From Clavulina sp. PMI_390 (Eukaryota; Basidiomycota; Agaricomycetes; Cantharellales; Hydnaceae), in the NCBI GenBank assembly GCA_015039315.1, contig WIDE01000091.1, positions 1-64,000 of the forward strand: 64,000 bases of DNA, in the 5' to 3' direction. The translations under genes were made by a program, and so were the position numbers. This document shows, one piece after another, positions 59,801 to 64,000 of this stretch; positions within the stretch are counted from its first letter, which is position 1, and the number at the start of each line of letters is the position of its first letter. The notes below the pieces were generated by a model. The model saw only the letters and a list, made by a program, of their open reading frames with translations. It was not told where the DNA came from and did not search any database.

Positions 59801-62800
59801 CGGGCTGGAGGTTTCCGTGTTTCATCTCCATCCACCTCGCTCCGAGGCCAGAGTCGGATACGGCGAGGGCGGCTTATGCCCGCCTTTGTCCTATCCTGCT
59901 GCGCCGACTTTTCAGAGATTGCAAACCCCAAATTTGCTGTCTGCTGCGTATGATCACTTTATAATGGAGTGGGCAACACCCACTATGACATAGTGACGTC
60001 GTGTTCGCAAAGCCGCGCGGCGGTATCAACATACCGCTTTTTCATGCACTTTCTCCACAACCCGTCACTATTATTATTTCCTCTCGTCTATCTCCGTTAC
60101 TAATTATCGCTCGCTCCATTTGCTATTCCTGGGCCGCCCCCTCCCACCTCGTCGTGCTTCACTACGCGCCGAACATCAAAAAAAGGCGCGTGAAACGGCT
60201 GCTAGGCAAACAATGGCTTGCAATCGTGATTTGGATCTCAGCAGTGATTCAAATGCGTGAGTGTTTTGTTTTGCCTCATTCTTATGATCAACCAGCCATT
60301 CCCGCAATTCCGCCCACGTAATGTCCTGTTATGCCACCCATCCGTTTTCCTTTTCCTTTCTGTTTGGTTTTTCTCACTCCCCCATACCGCCCCACACTCG
60401 GCGGGATGGTTCGGTCCAAGTCAATCCCGGTGGACTTCTTTACTTCTGCCTTCTGCTTTTTATCGTGGCTTCGTTCGGCACCGAACCCATAGTCGTCCAA
60501 ACGACTGCTTCCATCAGGGTTCGCCGCCGCCAGTCAAGCTCGTTATCTTCCCCACTCTTGCGTTTATCGCACACGCATATGTGGGAGATCTGCCACCTTT
60601 CTTTCACGCATCCACACACACACACATGCATTCACGCACACATGCACACCTTTGCCTCCGGCATGTCAGTCATCCTGTCAAGGAAATGACTGGGTGGGCA
60701 TGCGTGTGGGGATGTATTCGATCAATTGATTCGATGGCCGTTTCTCGTCGGAGATCGTCATCACCCCACGCACCATCTATCTCATTCAAGTCCCTCCTTG
60801 GCCTATCTTCCATTCTTCTTTTCCTTCTTGTTGTTTGCTTGGCTTGGCTTGGGCTTTTCCAGTTTCCATATCGGGAAGTGAGAGGACACCATGCTAACTG
60901 ATTTCTATTCCTCTCATCTGACCCTCCCATCCACCTTCTTCGTGCTCTGCTCCTGTGCTCCATCAACCATCAACGAATGGATGACGATGTTAATGGACAC
61001 TCAACTTTCTTTCCACCCACTGCCCAACGCATAACCCAACGACCACAAACTACGACTCTATTGGTGCATCTATCTGATTGCTCGCTCGTCGTCTCGGTTT
61101 TCAACTCTCCACGAAACATCGATTCGCCGACCATGTGCGCGCTCGGTATCCCACGCCTCTCTATGGCGCACTACGAATTATCGTCGTCGCCACACGCACG
61201 CGCCTTCTTCGAATTCACCGACTCCATGATTTCATCTCCATGCCTTGGAACCCTTTTTCATTTGCACTCTCATGCGAACTGCTCCTCGTTCTGATATGAT
61301 TGGGCCCGTGATCGAACAGTGTGTGTGACTGGGGTAGCTGCCGGTGAGTCCCCGGACGTTTTATTATCTCTCTTTATCTATGTTCGGGCATGGATCGGTG
61401 GAGGGGTCAGTTTCCTGGGCCTTGGGCCTCGGAAGCGAAACTAGTTTGGATCTAGTTGATTCTGTTGCACACTCCCTCTCTTCCGGCGTGGTGACTCCCT
61501 GCCTTTGGCAGGGTGCAGATCATTATTTCGCTCCGATGAGATGAGATTTCCCGAGTACTCTCCGTGGAGTCATTCCTTGAGCTTGTTCTCACTGGAAAAA
61601 GACGACACCACCTACCTACTTGGGCTTTTGCGGCTCATGGCCGACTCGCCCCAGCCTACTCCCACCTCGCCGAGCCTCGGCCAGGCCCAGTCCGAGGAAT
61701 GCTTCGCAGCGCGGCATATTCTGAACTTCTTACTGACTTTTCATCTTCACGCACCGTTTGCTTCGACTTTTCGAAATACTAGGTGATTCGATCGTGACGT
61801 CCTTCCTTGCTTTCCAACAATTCAAGCCTGTCCGTGTCGTCGTGATCATCTGGATGGTGCTTGCGCCTGTAACGGATCTTTTCATTGCTGGCCTCCTCGT
61901 CTACTTCTTGGTGTGTAGTCATCTCTTCTCTTCCCACTGTTTTCGTCTGGTAGCCACTCTATCTGGATTTAGTTTTTGTTCTCTCACGGAGAATCAAATC
62001 TTAGGAGAGTAACTGGATGGCTGCGAACGATCGATGATTCCTTTGATCGTGTAACTGACTAGCACTATTTCTCATGTCTCACGCTCGGCGTCCATCAGCG
62101 AAAGAGCCGGACTGGGTTTAGGAAGACAGATTCGATGCTTAATAGGCTTGCTCTACGTATGTGATATCTTTCTTTTTGGCGGCGTTGATCTTCTTGAGTC
62201 GCGACAGACATTGATGGCTGATCTATTCTGGGACAATTTAACAGTTGTCATCCAAACTGGTGCCATTACTGCCTTGGGTGCCATGCTTGGCCTGCTTCTC
62301 TTCGTAAGCGTCTGATTTCTTTGCATGCGGATTCTCCATTTCTGATTGCGAGTTACACATGTTATTCTTCCTCATTAGCTGTCTGTGGTAAGCCACCTCG
62401 TCATAACCTTTATGCTCAGCCGCATCGCATGGTCGGGTCTGCTCACCATCTTAATTCTTTATAGCCGGACTTTATTCATCTATTGTTCATCTTCACGCTC
62501 CCGTACGCAAGCTACAACCTCTAATTTTGAATGGATGACTAACCAAAAACTCTCGTCATGTACCTCTAGATCATCCTACGGCGTATGCTTGCTCGCGTCG
62601 CTCAATGCTCGGGCCGCTTGGTCATTCTCGTTAAACGGAGAACACACCTATCATGGTGGCTGGGTGAGCACCCCAATCCGTTGCGCTCAATTTTTCGCGA
62701 CTCTATTCTCATGACGATTCGCTCATAGACAACCGAGGGGGAACGCACCCAGCAGGGACGCACTAACACAACCATCATCACTGACTCCGAAGCTACGCCA

Positions 62801-63412
62801 GGCGATATTGAGTTGGGCAGGACCGTAACTGGACCGCAACTAGTGGGAACATATATGACCAAAAATGGGTGCAACTTTGCCCAAGAGGTGAGAAGGAGAT
62901 CCTCTCATGTACCGCCATTTACTGGTGTCGTTGATCCCAAAAGACGACCCTCCAACGAGTATTTGGACGTCAAGAGGCGAGTATCTGTGGATGACGGACT
63001 GTCCTTCCGTTCATTCGAGTACTCTCGAGGAGAGAGAGAAACAGACCCTCTTGGCGACGATCTTGACGTCGACGCCGATGTCATTGATATCAGCGCTGAT
63101 GTTGACGTGGATCAACGCGAGACAATAAAAAAAGGGAGAGAACCTCCTTGTGGGCGGGGGCAAATATCGCTCGAGTTGCAGCTCCCGATGTCAAGGCAGT
63201 CGAGCTCCAGTACTGGCCTTCAACCTCACCCATCGCCTATCGCGACGTCTCCTCCGCGCGTGAACCCGGCGCATTTGGACCCGAGCTGGACTGCGCGAGA
63301 CGCGACAGCAACGACAACAGCGACAACAGCGATGCCACGAGCGCCAGAAGAAGCCGCTCTTCCTGACTCAAATCAACGACGGCGGGATGTTAGCTGGCGC
63401 GAGATGCTATGA
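56856..63412 (+). CDS. DUF6534-like multi-pass membrane protein
   Basis: Family of seven-helix-like fungal membrane proteins of unknown function. Supported exons: 56856-56912 (MTLNPADPEGVASRF), 57032-57061 (LVGTLFNVCL), 57131-57155 (FGIQLMQA), 57271-57295, 57360-57452 (DPKWIKWMVTWTIFIEAISS), an exon from 57554 (VRDFGSSY, end unknown), about 60186-60256 (RVKRLLGKQWLAIVIWIS), 61783-61910 (VVVIIWMVLAPVTDLFIAG), 62099-62156 (RKSRTGFRKTDSMLNRLAL), 62245-62303 (VIQTGAITALGAMLGLLLF), 62379-62387 (LSV), 62465-62502, 62570-62663 (LLASLNARAAW) and 62729-63412. The diagnostic family features are the R-T-G-F-x-K-T-D-S motif, the next hydrophobic helix and S-L-N-A-R. The cytosolic tail of about 228 residues is acidic and Ser-rich. 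At least one exon between 57.6 and 60.2 kb is missing from my model. The long pyrimidine-rich introns are unusual for this family. Confidence 0.65.
57580..60185. other. pyrimidine-rich, probably intronic stretch in the DUF6534-like gene
   Basis: 2.6 kb strongly biased to C and T on the plus strand. Long frames here (such as 57480-58121) have Leu/Ser/Pro-dominated composition expected from a CT-rich sequence, not from a protein. A hydrophobic stretch read as ARVVGGVASLASIAAFVTVA (57815-57874) could be a real transmembrane exon, but I could not place matching splice sites. Confidence 0.4.
60257..61782. other. second long probable intron of the DUF6534-like gene
   Basis: 1.5 kb between two well-matched exons whose direct junction is in frame (phase 1). 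It includes a CA-rich microsatellite (ACACACACACA type, about 60608-60652). A small extra exon within it cannot be excluded. Confidence 0.4.
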
Positions 63413-64000
63413 CCATCAGTTACGACTTGCTCTTTGTCGCCGCTAATCCACTTTGTCATCCATGTTTTTGTTTATTCACGCCGCTCTTCGCATCGCCATT
63501 TAATTGGCTCTTCTCGCTCCCAAGCTCTCGCATTGCCCATCTACATCTCTACTTCTGCATCCACTCATTGCTCGCGTTTTCTTTTTCGGTTCTTATGCTT
63601 TCCGATAGTCTGTTGTGGTAATGGTATCACATGCTCGTCATTACTCATTATTTACGGTATTATTTGCCCTGTACAACCCTATATCCTTGTACTATACCTT
63701 CTGGGCCCTCGTTACCCTCTATCTATTCCCTCATATATGCAACTGTTTATGGAGGCTCATCTCCTTTCTTGATTAGCAGCCACCTTTTGCATGAGCACGT
63801 TAGCATATCTGCATGTCGGTCGGACCGACTGCTCTTGACGCCGTTAGGTTCATGAGGGTTGTTATAGCGTCAAATGTCGGCCTGCCTATCCACGCAGATG
63901 TACTTCTGCTATCCTAGAGTCAACTTTAGTCAAAGTCAAGTTGATAGTCGCAACTTCCGACTCCAACTTGCTCTTGAGGCTCCAACTTTCAGTCAAAATT
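63413..64000. other. 3' flank and window end
   Basis: T-rich sequence after the stop codon, no gene recognised. The last 100 bases contain the repeated words GTCAAA and CTCCAACTT (e.g. 63918-63945, 63962-63989), possibly the edge of a longer repeat that continues outside the window. Confidence 0.35.

Noticed and set aside
60590..60660. ACACAC repeat considered as a structured repeat or CRISPR-like array
   Set aside because: Simple microsatellite without regularly spaced unique spacers; CRISPR is not expected in a fungal nuclear genome.

Overview
The window is nuclear DNA of a filamentous fungus, most likely an agaricomycete basidiomycete. The evidence is many 48-80 nt GT-AG introns, a kinase-NACHT-ankyrin NLR-like gene, a WSC-domain protein, an F-box protein with the N-terminal style of mushroom-forming fungi, and a multi-pass membrane protein of the DUF6534 type. 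I cannot name the genus from the sequence. No rRNA, tRNA or intact transposon was recognised.

Layout. Bases 1663-6052 (minus strand) hold an 11-exon gene predicted to encode 1291 aa: protein kinase, NACHT NTPase and ankyrin repeats in one chain. From 8.7 to 53.6 kb, all on the plus strand, runs a tandem array of 17 related genes (called L1-L17 here) plus one truncated copy. Each is built from one, two or three copies of one unit: a linker of about 45 residues (Pro/Tyr-rich, then an E-L-x-x-K-L...D-E-x-I-T-D-E-x-V-K...A-L helical motif), a phase-0 intron, and a module of about 245 residues made of 42-44-residue kinesin-light-chain-type TPRs. The 17 genes hold 25 modules. L1, L3, L6 and L11 have two, L4 and L9 have three, and the others have one. 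The array is interrupted only by a secreted WSC/mucin-like gene (15790-14028, minus) and an F-box gene (19571-20845). Bases 56856-63412 (plus) carry a DUF6534-like membrane protein with long pyrimidine-rich introns and a 9-nt micro-exon.

Exon-by-exon reading gave frame-consistent models for almost every array gene. Five single-module genes (L2, L5, L7, L8, L10) share two further 5' exons: an ATG exon rich in Arg/Ser/Leu with almost no acidic residues, ending in a phase-1 donor, and a second exon of 86-101 nt. They lie at a constant 441-459 nt upstream of the linker exon. These N-termini resemble mitochondrial presequences.

How the parts could work together is inference. The TPR modules have no catalytic domain and look like binding scaffolds. 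Similar TPRs form the C-terminal sensor of many fungal NLRs, and the array lies beside an NLR-like kinase-NACHT gene. A role as a diversifying recognition or adaptor repertoire is possible but not shown. L4 carries a nonsense codon and a lost splice acceptor, and a broken copy lies at 13350, so the array is undergoing birth and death.
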